DNA of 64,000 bases, taken from assembly GCF_030756675.1 (NCBI RefSeq), contig NZ_JAVBXD010000017.1:1-64000 (forward strand), written 5' to 3'. The position numbers and the translations under genes are program-made. Of the stretch, positions 42,531-50,927 are shown piece after piece. The first letter of the stretch is position 1. Every line of letters begins with the position of its first letter. This DNA comes from Bacillus multifaciens (GTDB lineage Bacteria > Bacillota > Bacilli > Bacillales > Bacillaceae_G). The notes under the pieces were generated by a model. It did not search any database, was not told the origin of the DNA, and saw nothing but the letters and a program-made list of their open reading frames with translations.

Positions 42531-43306
42531 TGATAAAATTAATACAAAATGAATTTTTAAAGTTACATGCGAAAAAGAGTATGTATATTTTGTTAGTCGT
42601 GATAGCAGTATTAGAAAGTGCAGGGGCAGTTATTATCAAAAAATGGGCTCCGCCTGAAATCAAAATTGAAGGGTTCATGATGTTTGCAGAGCAAAATATC
42701 GGCATGATTGCTACATTTGCAACAATCTTTGGAATTACGCTAGCATCCCGAACAATTACAGAGGAATTTCAAAAAGGGACAATTAAACAGTTATTGATTC
42801 GACCAAGAAAACGAGTTACGATCTTATTTTCAAAGTATATTACAGTTCTCTTAGCTATATTATTGGTATGTATTGCTTCTTTACTTACAGCCATGTTAAT
42901 TGGTCTCATTGCATTTGGCGGGGGCACTGGAGAAATAACTTTTGCAATTTTGTTAAAACGGTTTGTATATAATATTTTACCGATATTCTTTTATCCAACA
43001 GTTGCATTCTTGTTAGCTAATGTTTTTAGAAAATCAGTTTTACCATTAGTTATTACACTGTTTTTCTTTTTCTTAGAGGGAATGTTAAAAATGCTAGTAT
43101 TCCAATTTGCTCAAGGTATAGCAAAATACATTGTAATGTTTCACTTGAATTTAAATATGTATGATAGTAATGTGTTGCTCAGTCAAGGGACCAAACCAAT
43201 ATTTACAGAGTTTAACTTTACAACTTCTTTGTTATTTGTGCTAGCTCATTTTATTATATTGCTCGTTGCTTCCAGTGCATTGTTCCAAAAACGCGATGTG
43301 CTATAA
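42530..43306 (+). CDS. ABC-2 type permease 2
   Basis: A 258-residue permease with six hydrophobic segments and the cytoplasmic EEFQKGTIKQLLIRPRKR coupling loop of the ABC-2 family (about 75-93). It is translationally coupled to the second ATPase. The operon GntR-ATPase-permease-ATPase-permease resembles YtrABCDEF-type stress transporters. The TAA stop is followed directly by AGTGAAAC of an intergenic repeat. Confidence 0.88.
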   Translation: MIKLIQNEFLKLHAKKSMYILLVVIAVLESAGAVIIKKWAPPEIKIEGFMMFAEQNIGMIATFATIFGITLASRTITEEFQKGTIKQLLIRPRKRVTILFSKYITVLLAILLVCIASLLTAMLIGLIAFGGGTGEITFAILLKRFVYNILPIFFYPTVAFLLANVFRKSVLPLVITLFFFFLEGMLKMLVFQFAQGIAKYIVMFHLNLNMYDSNVLLSQGTKPIFTEFNFTTSLLFVLAHFIILLVASSALFQKRDVL

Positions 43307-43352
43307 AGTGAAACTTCCATCAGTTGGGTGCTTCATCCCAAGTTGATGCGGA
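43303..43352 (+). repeat. Short copy of the ATAAAGTGAAAC repeat at a stop codon
   Basis: It begins ATAAAGTGAAACTTCCATCA, where its TAA is the stop codon of the ABC permease, and ends GATGCGGAATAAA. An inner TGGGTGCTTCATCCCA hairpin remains. Confidence 0.65.
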
Positions 43353-43357
43353 ATAAA

Positions 43358-43391
43358 AAATAAATCCTCGCTTAAGCGGGGATTTATTTTG
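43358..43391 (+). terminator. Terminator after the ABC operon
   Basis: The stem AAATAAATCCTCGC/GCGGGGATTTATTT is followed by a T-rich tail. Confidence 0.8.
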
Positions 43392-43476
43392 AAGAGTTGT
43401 AGGATTATACAAGGCTAAGTTGATAAATAAAGGAAGAAATTACAGCATATTGATACTATAATATAAATATATCAAG

Positions 43477-44517
43477 TTGGAGGTGTTTTCTATTAACCTT
43501 GCATTTTCTCGTATTCGACTTCGCAGTTTTTTTGGATGGATGATTTTAGGTGCGTTCATTGCATATCTTCCACTAGATATGGTAGGTGATGGAAATGATG
43601 CGTTCGAATTTGTCTCAGACACTTTAGCCTTCTTTGTTTTTCCATTACTTTGGTTGTTTTATAAGATGAAAAAAAATAACGCAGTATTTACCAGTTTTTT
43701 TGATAAACCAACATCTATTCCATGGCGACTTATATTAATTGCAACGGCCATGGGAATGATTTTTTCATTCGGCGTTTCTTTTGTTCAATTTTACATACTA
43801 GCTCAGCTCATTCCTGACTTTCTAGTTGATTTATTAAGTGATGGAAATGTTATTGATATGAGCACTACTTTTACAAAGATTTTGAGTGTCATTTCAGCTT
43901 GTATATTTGCTCCAATTATGGAAGAAGTGATTTTTCGGGGCTTTTTCTTAAATCGAATGGCGTATAAGTGGGGTGTGAAACGTGCAATTATCATTTCTTC
44001 ACTGATTTTTGGATTTGGGCATGTTGATATAATCGGTGCTTTTTTGTTTGGTGTTGTGATGAGTCTTTTATACATAAAGACGAAAAGCCTATGGACAAAT
44101 ATTATCGTGCACGCTTTAAACAATACTGTTGTTAGTATTATTCAATTTACTGATAGCAGCGCACAAGAACCAGTAAACATTGCTGAATTGCAAGCACAGA
44201 GTAATTTATGGATTGGTCTTATTATCATCGTTATTAGCTTACTGTGGCTTGTTCCCTTTATTCGTCGTAATTGGCGCACTGTAAAAGAAGTTGGACTGCC
44301 ATCATTAGGAATCATTCAAGAAGAAAAACAAGATGATATACTTGCAGAGCAAGCTACATATAGTCAAGTTGTCTTCACAGAGCGTTACATGGCTGTTGAA
44401 TTACCTGATGAAGCGGTCAATCATTTAGGATTAGAAGAAAGTGATTATGTAAAAGTGGAACTGGTGAATGATACGATTGTGATAAAAAAAGCAGATGAAA
44501 GAGAAAGGCTCTCCTAA
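43477..44517 (+). CDS. CPBP-family membrane protease with AbrB-like C-terminal domain
   Basis: A 346-residue protein. About eight membrane segments form a CPBP (CAAX-protease-like) glutamic-type protease with motifs MEEVIFRGFFLNR, FGFGHVD and HALNN. The last 50 residues (VVFTERYMAVELPDEAVNHLGLEESDYVKVE...IVIKK) look like a MazE/AbrB-type swapped hairpin, an unusual fusion. The start is unclear. The open frame begins with TTG 43477, but GGAGGTG (43479-43485) lies inside it, and the codon at best spacing is an ATT (43492). Function may be bacteriocin resistance or protein maturation, as in other CPBP proteins. Confidence 0.8.
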   Translation: MEVFSINLAFSRIRLRSFFGWMILGAFIAYLPLDMVGDGNDAFEFVSDTLAFFVFPLLWLFYKMKKNNAVFTSFFDKPTSIPWRLILIATAMGMIFSFGVSFVQFYILAQLIPDFLVDLLSDGNVIDMSTTFTKILSVISACIFAPIMEEVIFRGFFLNRMAYKWGVKRAIIISSLIFGFGHVDIIGAFLFGVVMSLLYIKTKSLWTNIIVHALNNTVVSIIQFTDSSAQEPVNIAELQAQSNLWIGLIIIVISLLWLVPFIRRNWRTVKEVGLPSLGIIQEEKQDDILAEQATYSQVVFTERYMAVELPDEAVNHLGLEESDYVKVELVNDTIVIKKADERERLS

Positions 44518-44537
44518 AAAGCATGGAGAGCTTTTTT
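44504..44537 (+). terminator. Terminator after the CPBP gene
   Basis: The stem GGCTCTCC/GGAGAGCT with an AAAAAGCAT loop and T tract overlaps the stop codon. Confidence 0.75.
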
Positions 44538-44539
44538 CT

Positions 44540-44722
44540 TTAGTAAATAAAAATTTCAACATGAAAGTTATTCCCATTTTTTGTATATTTAATGTCTGTT
44601 ACAGTCCGTACTTTCTTTAAAAGCTCTACTTTCTCACCGATTCGCGGAATGGTTGGGACGTTATCCCAAATACCGAGTAGATCATTTGTGTTTTTTGTTT
44701 TTTCATAAAACCAAATTTTCAC
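44540..44722 (-). CDS. Hypothetical 60-residue protein
   Basis: A short beta-rich ORF (IWFYEKTKNTNDLLGIWDNVP start, VRTVTDIKYTKNGNNFHVEIFIY end). GTG start, with AAGGGG 8 bases upstream. The pattern resembles a small SH3-like or KOW fold, but I recognise no family. The 345-base region between this gene and the SseB gene at 45068 shows only AT-rich DNA. Confidence 0.6.
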   Translation of the reverse strand: MKIWFYEKTKNTNDLLGIWDNVPTIPRIGEKVELLKKVRTVTDIKYTKNGNNFHVEIFIY

Positions 44723-45067
44723 AGTGATGCCCCTTTCTTCGTTTTGTATTTTAATACATAATAAAACATTTTTATGCTTTATGTAAGAGGTTTTAATGTG
44801 TTTTTTTGAATAAACTTAACAAATTTTTTTCATTTAGAGAAGGCATGTTCCATATCAGTTGTCATGTATTTTTGAAAAGACAATGTGAAAAACTGTTATC
44901 GAATGTTTCAATTACAGCTAGAATTAACATTGTTAGAGGAGAGAGAAGGAAGAAGTAACTTAGTTTTAATGATTGTTGATGTTATAGTAAAAAATAATTT
45001 TATAGAAAAAAATGAGAATATTTTGTATAATTACATTACAATAATTTTGAAAGCAGGGTGGCGGCGT

Positions 45068-45466
45068 ATGGCACATATTCCAGTAAAAAAACTAGAGACA
45101 TTATTAGTATTAGCTGATGAAGATAAACAAAAACAAAAAGAATTTTATGAAACGTTATTAACAACACACGTTTATGTTGCAGGAACAGTTGATATAGAAG
45201 AAGGTGATTCACAAGGAACAGTGCATCTACGCTATTTTCAGGGAGACGGAAGATGGATTTTACCATTTTTTACGCAACTTGAATTTTTACAAGCTGCATT
45301 GCCTGAAGATGTACCTGTTATTTCGATTCGTGGAAAAGAGTTATTTGAAAGCATTGATGTGGAAGCGACAGCGGTCTTAAATATTGGCACAGATCTTGAT
45401 AAAACATTTACACCTCCAGAAATTGCTGACATTGCTTCCGGAAGAATTTTTAACTATTATCAATAA
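45068..45466 (+). CDS. SseB-family protein
   Basis: A 132-residue protein matching the SseB N-terminal domain pattern (LETLLVLADEDKQKQKEFYETLLTTHVYVAG, then GRWILPFFTQLEFLQAAL, and LNIGTDLDKTFTPPEIADIASG). Function is poorly known; E. coli SseB affects serine sensitivity. I chose the ATG at 45068 because GGGTGG lies 7-8 bases upstream and the fold starts here. The in-frame extension to 44885 has no ribosome binding site. Confidence 0.75.
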   Translation: MAHIPVKKLETLLVLADEDKQKQKEFYETLLTTHVYVAGTVDIEEGDSQGTVHLRYFQGDGRWILPFFTQLEFLQAALPEDVPVISIRGKELFESIDVEATAVLNIGTDLDKTFTPPEIADIASGRIFNYYQ

Positions 45467-45475
45467 AGTACCGTT

Positions 45476-45502
45476 ACCATTTTTCCTTTGCGTCATATAG
45501 TA
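45476..45502 (+). promoter_or_regulatory. Sigma-K type promoter upstream of the Asn-rich gene
   Basis: An AC (45476-45477) is followed after 16 bases by CATATAGTA (45494-45502). That fits the late mother-cell consensus AC-N16-17-CATANNNTA exactly. The start point would fall near 45509, 26 bases before the ATG. Confidence 0.65.
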
Positions 45503-45534
45503 TTAGTAGCTTGACCAAGGGGGGATGGAGATAT

Positions 45535-45732
45535 ATGGCTGACAATAACAATAACAATAACAACTGCTGCTGGGATAACTTATACAATTGGAAAAACCGT
45601 AATAACAACAATAACAACAATAATAATAACAATAATGATAATAATAACAAAAACAAATACAACTGTTGCTGGAATTATTGGAATTACTGGAATAACAAAA
45701 ATAACAACAATAACAACAACAAGAATAACTGA
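45535..45732 (+). CDS. Asn-rich CCW-motif protein, probable spore coat or exosporium component
   Basis: A 65-residue low-complexity protein in which about two thirds of residues are Asn, mostly AAT/AAC runs. They are interrupted by two Cys-Cys-Trp motifs (NCCWDNLYNW and NCCWNYWNYW) and a few Lys and Asp. AAGGGGGG and GGAG lie upstream of the ATG at 45535. A sigma-K promoter match points to expression in the mother cell late in sporulation, where Cys- and Tyr-rich crosslinking coat proteins are made. I cannot name a family; codon use is extreme and it may be a fast-evolving repeat protein. Confidence 0.7.
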   Translation: MADNNNNNNNCCWDNLYNWKNRNNNNNNNNNNNNDNNNKNKYNCCWNYWNYWNNKNNNNNNNKNN

Positions 45733-45733
45733 A

Positions 45734-45783
45734 TAGAAATAATAAAGGAGAAGCAAAAAGCTTCTCCTTTATTATTTCTATTC
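45734..45783. terminator. Bidirectional terminator
   Basis: A very long perfect stem (GAATAGAAATAATAAAGGAG continuing AAGC, with its complement) lies around an AAAAA loop, directly after the Asn-rich gene. Confidence 0.9.
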
Positions 45784-45792
45784 AAATTTACC

Positions 45793-45880
45793 TCGCATTA
45801 ATGGGAAATATGAGATTCCCACTTCAAGATTGATAGGTGGAGGATGAAGGATTCCTCACTGATGGAAGTTTCACTTTATA
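45793..45880 (-). repeat. ATAAAGTGAAAC repeat, reverse copy overlapping the end of the S66 gene
   Basis: Read on the minus strand it begins TATAAAGTGAAACTTCCATC, where AAG TGA are the last codon and stop of the LD-carboxypeptidase gene. It continues through a TCCTTCATCCTCCACC block and ends near CATTAATGCG. Confidence 0.6.
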
Positions 45881-46773
45881 CCAGAAGAGATAGAAAGTGT
45901 TTTTTGTTGCCCATTTATTGTAGCAGGGACACCTAGAGGGATTCCTATATTTGGTTGTATATGGCCAATTGGTAGGTTATACAAAAGGGGAATATGATAA
46001 GAGATAATGTAATCATATAAAATTTCAGAAATAGATAAAGCTGGTTTTGAAGATGTACACTTATGACAACTTGTAAAGATAACGCCTGCACACTGTTCAA
46101 GTTTCTTTCCTAAGCGTAATTGGTTTAACATACGATCAACGCGATAAGGCTCTTCGCCGATTTCTTCTAATAATAATAATTTATCTTTTGTATCAATTTC
46201 ATACGGTGTACCAAGAGTACTTGTAATGACAGCTAAATTTCCTCCGACAAGAGGAGCAGTGATACAACAATTGAAAGAGTGAAGAAATGCTGCTCCTTCT
46301 AGAATAATGGAGTGCGGACGAAAAAGTTGTTTGAAAGAGGAAAAAGAGAGAGTATCGAGCCCTTTGCCGACTTCTTCCATCATAGGACCATGAAAAGTAA
46401 CGAGCCTTGCCAATTGGCCAAAAGCGATGTGTAAAGCTGTAATATCACTATAACCCCAGAAAATTTTTGGGTTATCTCGAATGAGTTCAAAGTTAATAGA
46501 AGGTAGAAGTCGACCAGCCCCATATCCTCCTCTAGCACAAAAAATCCCTTTCACATATGGATTTGTAAAGGCTTCGTGTAAATCATGAAGACGAACGGCA
46601 TCATCACCAGCTAAATAGCCTCGTTTTTCATGTACACTCTTTCCAATGATAACGAATAAGCCCATCTCTTCGAATTTTTGTTTTGCTTGAAGAATGTGCT
46701 CTATAGATGGGGGACCTGCTGGAGCGATGATCATAACGGCATCTCCGTATTGTAACGGTTTTGGGTACTGCAT
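45871..46773 (-). CDS. S66-family LD-carboxypeptidase (LdcA/MccF-like)
   Basis: A 300-residue serine peptidase that removes the terminal D-Ala of muropeptide tetrapeptides, or in the MccF branch confers resistance to microcin C-like compounds. The catalytic Ser is in IFWGYSDITALH (about residue 109-115), GGYGAGRLLP precedes it, and Glu and His of the triad are expected in LLLEEIGEEPYRVDRML and IGHIQPNIGIPLG. I chose the ATG at 46773 (AAGGAGGG 7 bases upstream). The last two codons come from an intergenic repeat. Confidence 0.88.
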   Translation of the reverse strand: MQYPKPLQYGDAVMIIAPAGPPSIEHILQAKQKFEEMGLFVIIGKSVHEKRGYLAGDDAVRLHDLHEAFTNPYVKGIFCARGGYGAGRLLPSINFELIRDNPKIFWGYSDITALHIAFGQLARLVTFHGPMMEEVGKGLDTLSFSSFKQLFRPHSIILEGAAFLHSFNCCITAPLVGGNLAVITSTLGTPYEIDTKDKLLLLEEIGEEPYRVDRMLNQLRLGKKLEQCAGVIFTSCHKCTSSKPALSISEILYDYIISYHIPLLYNLPIGHIQPNIGIPLGVPATINGQQKTLSISSGIK

Positions 46774-46871
46774 CAAATTCCCTCCTTTCTTACACTATAT
46801 TCTCAATAATTAAGGAAAGAAGGAAATCGTTTTGATGGGCAAGAAAGTATATAGAGAAAGGGGAGAAAAAG

Positions 46872-47957
46872 ATGTTTTATAGCCGAGTATGTGAGAAGCT
46901 GCAAATTACATATCCAATTATTCAGGCCGGCATGGCAGGAACAGTTGTAACACCAGAGTTAGTAGCCGCTGTGTCTAATAGTGGAGGATTAGGAACATTA
47001 GGTGCAGGATATATGAGTTCTGAAGAAATTCGCATTGCCGTGCGTGCTATTCGTCAGTTAACAGATAAACCGTTTGCAGTGAACTTGTTTATTACAAAAG
47101 ACATGCAAATGAATGAAAAGCAAGTAGAAGAAGCACACCATTTATTACAACCTATTCGTGAACAATTGCAATTGGAGACCGTAAAGCAGACGATACAGTC
47201 ACCAGAGAGCTATACAGAACAGCTGAAAGTTCTTATCGAGGAGAACGTACCGGTTTTTAGTTTTACTTTTGATACACCAAAACAGGAAGAAATAGAGCTG
47301 TTAAAAAGGAATGGGATAAAAATAATTGGTACGGCAACAAATGTGGCAGAAGGGAAAGTATTGGCTCATTTAGGCGTAGATATTATTGTAGGACAAGGAA
47401 GTGAGGCAGGAGGACATCGCGGAACATTTCTAGGGAAAGAACAGGATTCTATGATTGGAACAACTGCATTGATTCCACAGCTTGTTGACGCTATTCCTCA
47501 TATGCCAATTGTTGCAGCAGGTGGAATTATGGATGGACGGGGCGTAGTGGCGGCTTATGCACTCGGTGCCGAAGGAGTACAAATGGGAACAGCATTTTTA
47601 ACTTGCTATGAAAGTGCAGCTCATAAGGAACATAAAGAGGCAATTATAAAGAGTGCAGACCAAAGTACGACAATGACACGTGCATTTTCAGGTAAATATG
47701 CAAGAGGAATTCAAAATCGTTTTATCGAACAATTAAAAAATAAAGAAGAGAAATTTCCTGCATATCCAATTCAAAATGCATTAACAACAGAAATTCGCAA
47801 AGTAGCAGCAAAACAAAATAATCGTGAGTACATGTCACTTTGGGCAGGGCAGGCTTCGTCTTTAGCACAAATAGAAGGAGCGCAGCAAACTATCATGCGA
47901 GTGATGAAAGAGGCAGAGGAAACACTAACTAGATTACAAAGTACGGTTTATAAGTAA
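46872..47957 (+). CDS. Nitronate monooxygenase (NMO family)
   Basis: A 361-residue FMN-dependent TIM-barrel enzyme of the 2-nitropropane dioxygenase family, which oxidises toxic nitronates. Family marks are the N-terminal YPIIQAGMAGTVVTPELVAAVSNSGGLGTLGAG, the GQGSEAGGHRG loop with catalytic His, the IVAAGGIMDGRGVVAA phosphate-binding segment, and EGVQMGTAFLTC. A GAAAGGGGAG site precedes the ATG. It is divergent from the S66 peptidase. Confidence 0.92.
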   Translation: MFYSRVCEKLQITYPIIQAGMAGTVVTPELVAAVSNSGGLGTLGAGYMSSEEIRIAVRAIRQLTDKPFAVNLFITKDMQMNEKQVEEAHHLLQPIREQLQLETVKQTIQSPESYTEQLKVLIEENVPVFSFTFDTPKQEEIELLKRNGIKIIGTATNVAEGKVLAHLGVDIIVGQGSEAGGHRGTFLGKEQDSMIGTTALIPQLVDAIPHMPIVAAGGIMDGRGVVAAYALGAEGVQMGTAFLTCYESAAHKEHKEAIIKSADQSTTMTRAFSGKYARGIQNRFIEQLKNKEEKFPAYPIQNALTTEIRKVAAKQNNREYMSLWAGQASSLAQIEGAQQTIMRVMKEAEETLTRLQSTVYK

Positions 47958-47984
47958 AAAGTAACGACTCAGTTACTCTGTAAA

Positions 47985-48160
47985 AAAGAAAGAAAAGCAT
48001 TTTTTTAAATGGGCGAGTGGGACTGGCGATGCATAGAAGCGGTCAGTGCCTTTTCCCGCCACGCGCAAAGTTTTAAAACAAAGAAAGATAGCCAGGTGTA
48101 AGTCCATTTTAACCTTCATGGCAGCAATTATCCCCCTTACTAAACTTCTAAAAGCAATGT
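47985..48160 (+). repeat. bcr1-like repeat, 3' end diverged
   Basis: It starts ATTTTTTTAAATGGGCGAG, then GACTGGCGATGCATAGAAG, CGGTCAGTGCCTTTTCCC, GCCACGCGCAAAG and TTTTAAAACAAAGAAAG. The later part diverges from other copies. It lies between the NMO gene and the dlt terminator. Confidence 0.7.
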
Positions 48161-48180
48161 ATGGCTGAGTAGTTACAGTA

Positions 48181-48213
48181 AAAAAAGAACGCTTGAAAAA
48201 TTCAAGCGTTCTT
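48181..48213 (-). terminator. Terminator of the dlt operon
   Basis: The stem AAGAACGCTTGAA/TTCAAGCGTTCTT with T tracts lies just past the dltD stop. Confidence 0.85.
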
Positions 48214-48214
48214 C

Positions 48215-49390
48215 CTAGTTACTTTTATAAAACTGTTGAAGTGTCTCGTCGACGTATACCCAGCCTTTCCAACCTAAATGCATCGTATCTTTTAAGAAAT
48301 ACTTATCATATTCATGGCTCGAAAAGTCTGCAACTGGGAATCCAGCTTTGGTAATTTGTTCATTAATTTTTTTATAGTATACATCACGGCGTTCTTTCGG
48401 GAATCCAGCATAATCGTACCATGGACCATTAACAGGAACAGAAATAAACAATGGTTTTGCATGCGATTGTTTTAAAATGTCTAAGACTAATTGGAAATCG
48501 TCATACTCTGGTGATTCATTGAATGATTCATTTGATCGGTAGCCTTTTAGACGTTCTAATTTTTTCTTAATTCCTTTGTTATAGTACGGATCTTCAATGC
48601 CAAATGGATTTGTTTTAGATTCTATTTCACCAGTTTTTTCTGCTCGCTTACGAATTTCTTCCCAAGCAAGCGATTTTAATTCAGGATCTACATGTGTTTT
48701 TCGCGGTTTAATATCAAATATTGATGTAACTATGTCTTTGCGGTCTAAAATATTACGATATACGTATGCAAATGGTTTAGCCGCTGCTGCCTTCACATTA
48801 TGTTTTGTATCGTCATACACAATTCCTTCTAAAGAAGTTTTTAGGAGTGTATCTTTACGAACAATTTCAAAGTTTAATAAACGCTCAGCAATTTGCTTTT
48901 TCATCTCAGGCTTTAAGTCATTGTTAAAGATAAGATGGTACGCTTGTTGAGACGAAAAGTTTGGTGCAAAATGCACTTCATCTAAACCTTCTTTTACAAA
49001 CCATTGTGGTGATAGGACAATGACAATTTTGCGATTTTCTAACTGATCCATAGAGGAGGCTAGACTTAATACATGAGTAAGACTTTGTGTTCCACCGCGA
49101 CCGATAAGAAACGGTGTAAATTCTTGATTTTTTACTTTAAAGTAGTTAGATGGATGGTACACATCCAATCGAGAAAATTCCGATGAACCATACATCGGAA
49201 GGAATTTTGGATCTTCTAGCATCTTTTGTTGCATTGCAATGCCTTGAAACATTTCTTTCTTTAAAGATGTTGCGGCATCGTCGACCTTTTGCTCCCCGAT
49301 AAGTGGTAAAAGGAAGCGTGATGGAATAAATAACACCACGCAAAAAAGAGCAAATGCTAGAAGCATCGGGCCAAACGTTGGTTGTTTCAT
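48215..49390 (-). CDS. dltD: D-alanine transfer protein DltD
   Basis: A 391-residue membrane-anchored SGNH-hydrolase-like protein that moves D-Ala onto lipoteichoic acid outside the cell. The N-terminal anchor is [20 protein letters not shown]. The catalytic Ser is in [11 protein letters not shown] and the late Asp-His pair in [10 protein letters not shown]. It starts within the dltC stop (ATGA overlap) and closes the dltXABCD operon, ahead of a terminator. Confidence 0.93.
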   Translation of the reverse strand: MKQPTFGPMLLAFALFCVVLFIPSRFLLPLIGEQKVDDAATSLKKEMFQGIAMQQKMLEDPKFLPMYGSSEFSRLDVYHPSNYFKVKNQEFTPFLIGRGGTQSLTHVLSLASSMDQLENRKIVIVLSPQWFVKEGLDEVHFAPNFSSQQAYHLIFNNDLKPEMKKQIAERLLNFEIVRKDTLLKTSLEGIVYDDTKHNVKAAAAKPFAYVYRNILDRKDIVTSIFDIKPRKTHVDPELKSLAWEEIRKRAEKTGEIESKTNPFGIEDPYYNKGIKKKLERLKGYRSNESFNESPEYDDFQLVLDILKQSHAKPLFISVPVNGPWYDYAGFPKERRDVYYKKINEQITKAGFPVADFSSHEYDKYFLKDTMHLGWKGWVYVDETLQQFYKSN

Positions 49391-49626
49391 CGCATATCTT
49401 CCAGTTTCTTAATAATCATGTTTGGTGTTGCCCACTCGTCACGGTCAAAGTCAGAAATAGACACTTCAATGCCTAAGCGTTCTTGGAATTCTACTAATAA
49501 GGATACTGTACCGAAAGAATCAAGAATTCCTTCTTCAAATAATTGTACATCTGTATTTTCCTTTACGATGTCATTTTCACATACTTCCTCTAAAATATCT
49601 AATACTTGATCTTTAAATTCAGCCAT
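49387..49626 (-). CDS. dltC: D-alanyl carrier protein DltC
   Basis: A 79-residue acyl carrier protein for D-alanine. The phosphopantetheine attachment Ser37 is in [14 protein letters not shown]. DltA charges it and DltB/DltD pass the D-Ala to teichoic acids. It overlaps dltD by 4 bases and follows dltB after a 59-base gap. Confidence 0.94.
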   Translation of the reverse strand: MAEFKDQVLDILEEVCENDIVKENTDVQLFEEGILDSFGTVSLLVEFQERLGIEVSISDFDRDEWATPNMIIKKLEDMR

Positions 49627-49685
49627 TGTTTATTCTCCTTTATAATCATAATTTGTAGTTTCTTAGTCTTTATACTAAGAAGTGC

Positions 49686-50927
49686 TTAACTAAAGAATTT
49701 GTTTAGGTGACCTGAGAAGATCAGAAGACCAAAACAAACAAAATGGAATGTAATAATAATCGCCAGGACGTGTGTGAACTTATTGTTAGGCCAAAACTTA
49801 TGCTTTTTGTTTTTTCGTTCAAATATATCAAATGAAATAAACAAAATTGCATGATATAGGCCATAGACAATATAATACCACGTTAGTCCGTGCCAAACTC
49901 CCATAATGAAAAAGTTTAAAAAAGCACCGATATAAGAAATTGTATAGCGGTTTTTAATTAGTTTTTTCTTTGTCGCAAAAAAGACAAAGCGCATATAGAT
50001 AAAGTCGCGGAACCAAAATGATAAACTCATGTGCCAACGGTTCCAAAAGTCTTTAATGTTACGACTTATAAACGGTTTATTAAAGTTTTCAGGTGTTTTA
50101 ATTCCCATTAAGTAACTTACACCAATTACAAACGCACTATATCCTGCAAAGTCGAAGAATAAGTAGAAACTATATGCATACATATCAGTCATAGCTGATG
50201 CAAATGTAGTTTGTTTCGTTAGTGGTGTATCTAAAAGGTGTTTGTTAATTAAATAAGCGATAATAAATTTGTAAAGAAAACCTTGGAAAATACGATTGAT
50301 TCCTGTATAAAGCAATGCTTTATACTCATCCGCTGTTGGTGGTTTCTCTACATCCTTTTGGAATCGACGATAACGATCGATCGGACCTGTTGAAATTGCT
50401 GGGAAGAATAAAAGAAACTCCCAAAACTTAAATAGTGATATTTCTTTAATCAGACCATCACGAATTTCAAATATCATTTGTACAGCTCTAAATGTTACGT
50501 AGGATATACCAAGAAATACAACCAAATTGCTAACAGTAAATGTTCCATTTGGTACACCAAGAAATACAACCAAATTGCTAACAGGTATATCAAAAAGTAC
50601 GAGTGATTTTAAAGCTGGTACAGCAGGTATAATTTTTACTAAAATAAGCGGTAAAATTGATAAAACAACAGCGGTGCAAAAGATGCTCGTTTTGTTATTA
50701 CGCTGCCTTAACGTTAAATAACCTTTAACCAAAATAAATTGCCAAATTACAAATATTGCTAGTGCAACAGCTTGTATTGGTTTATCTGAAAAGATAACAG
50801 CCAACATAATAAGTGTTACAACTGCATTATATTTGCGCAGCATTTTCCCTCGTAACCCAGCAATAATGGTAGGAATAAGCAAAATGCCTACAATAGCGAA
50901 AAAATAAAATGATGCATATGGGGTCAT
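49686..50927 (-). CDS. dltB: D-alanyl transfer membrane protein DltB (MBOAT), with internal duplication
   Basis: A 413-residue MBOAT-family membrane O-acyltransferase with about eleven helices and the catalytic His region [15 protein letters not shown] / [10 protein letters not shown]. It carries an in-frame tandem duplication: [16 protein letters not shown] is followed at once by [16 protein letters not shown], with 29 identical bases (50508-50536 and 50556-50584) spaced 48 bases apart. This adds 16 residues within a membrane segment compared with the expected about 397. The gene is otherwise intact and overlaps dltA by 4 bases. Confidence 0.92.
   Translation of the reverse strand: MTPYASFYFFAIVGILLIPTIIAGLRGKMLRKYNAVVTLIMLAVIFSDKPIQAVALAIFVIWQFILVKGYLTLRQRNNKTSIFCTAVVLSILPLILVKIIPAVPALKSLVLFDIPVSNLVVFLGVPNGTFTVSNLVVFLGISYVTFRAVQMIFEIRDGLIKEISLFKFWEFLLFFPAISTGPIDRYRRFQKDVEKPPTADEYKALLYTGINRIFQGFLYKFIIAYLINKHLLDTPLTKQTTFASAMTDMYAYSFYLFFDFAGYSAFVIGVSYLMGIKTPENFNKPFISRNIKDFWNRWHMSLSFWFRDFIYMRFVFFATKKKLIKNRYTISYIGAFLNFFIMGVWHGLTWYYIVYGLYHAILFISFDIFERKNKKHKFWPNNKFTHVLAIIITFHFVCFGLLIFSGHLNKFFS

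Noticed and set aside
44885-45067. N-terminal extension of the SseB-like gene
   Set aside because: No ribosome binding site; the domain starts at 45068, which has a GGGTGG site.
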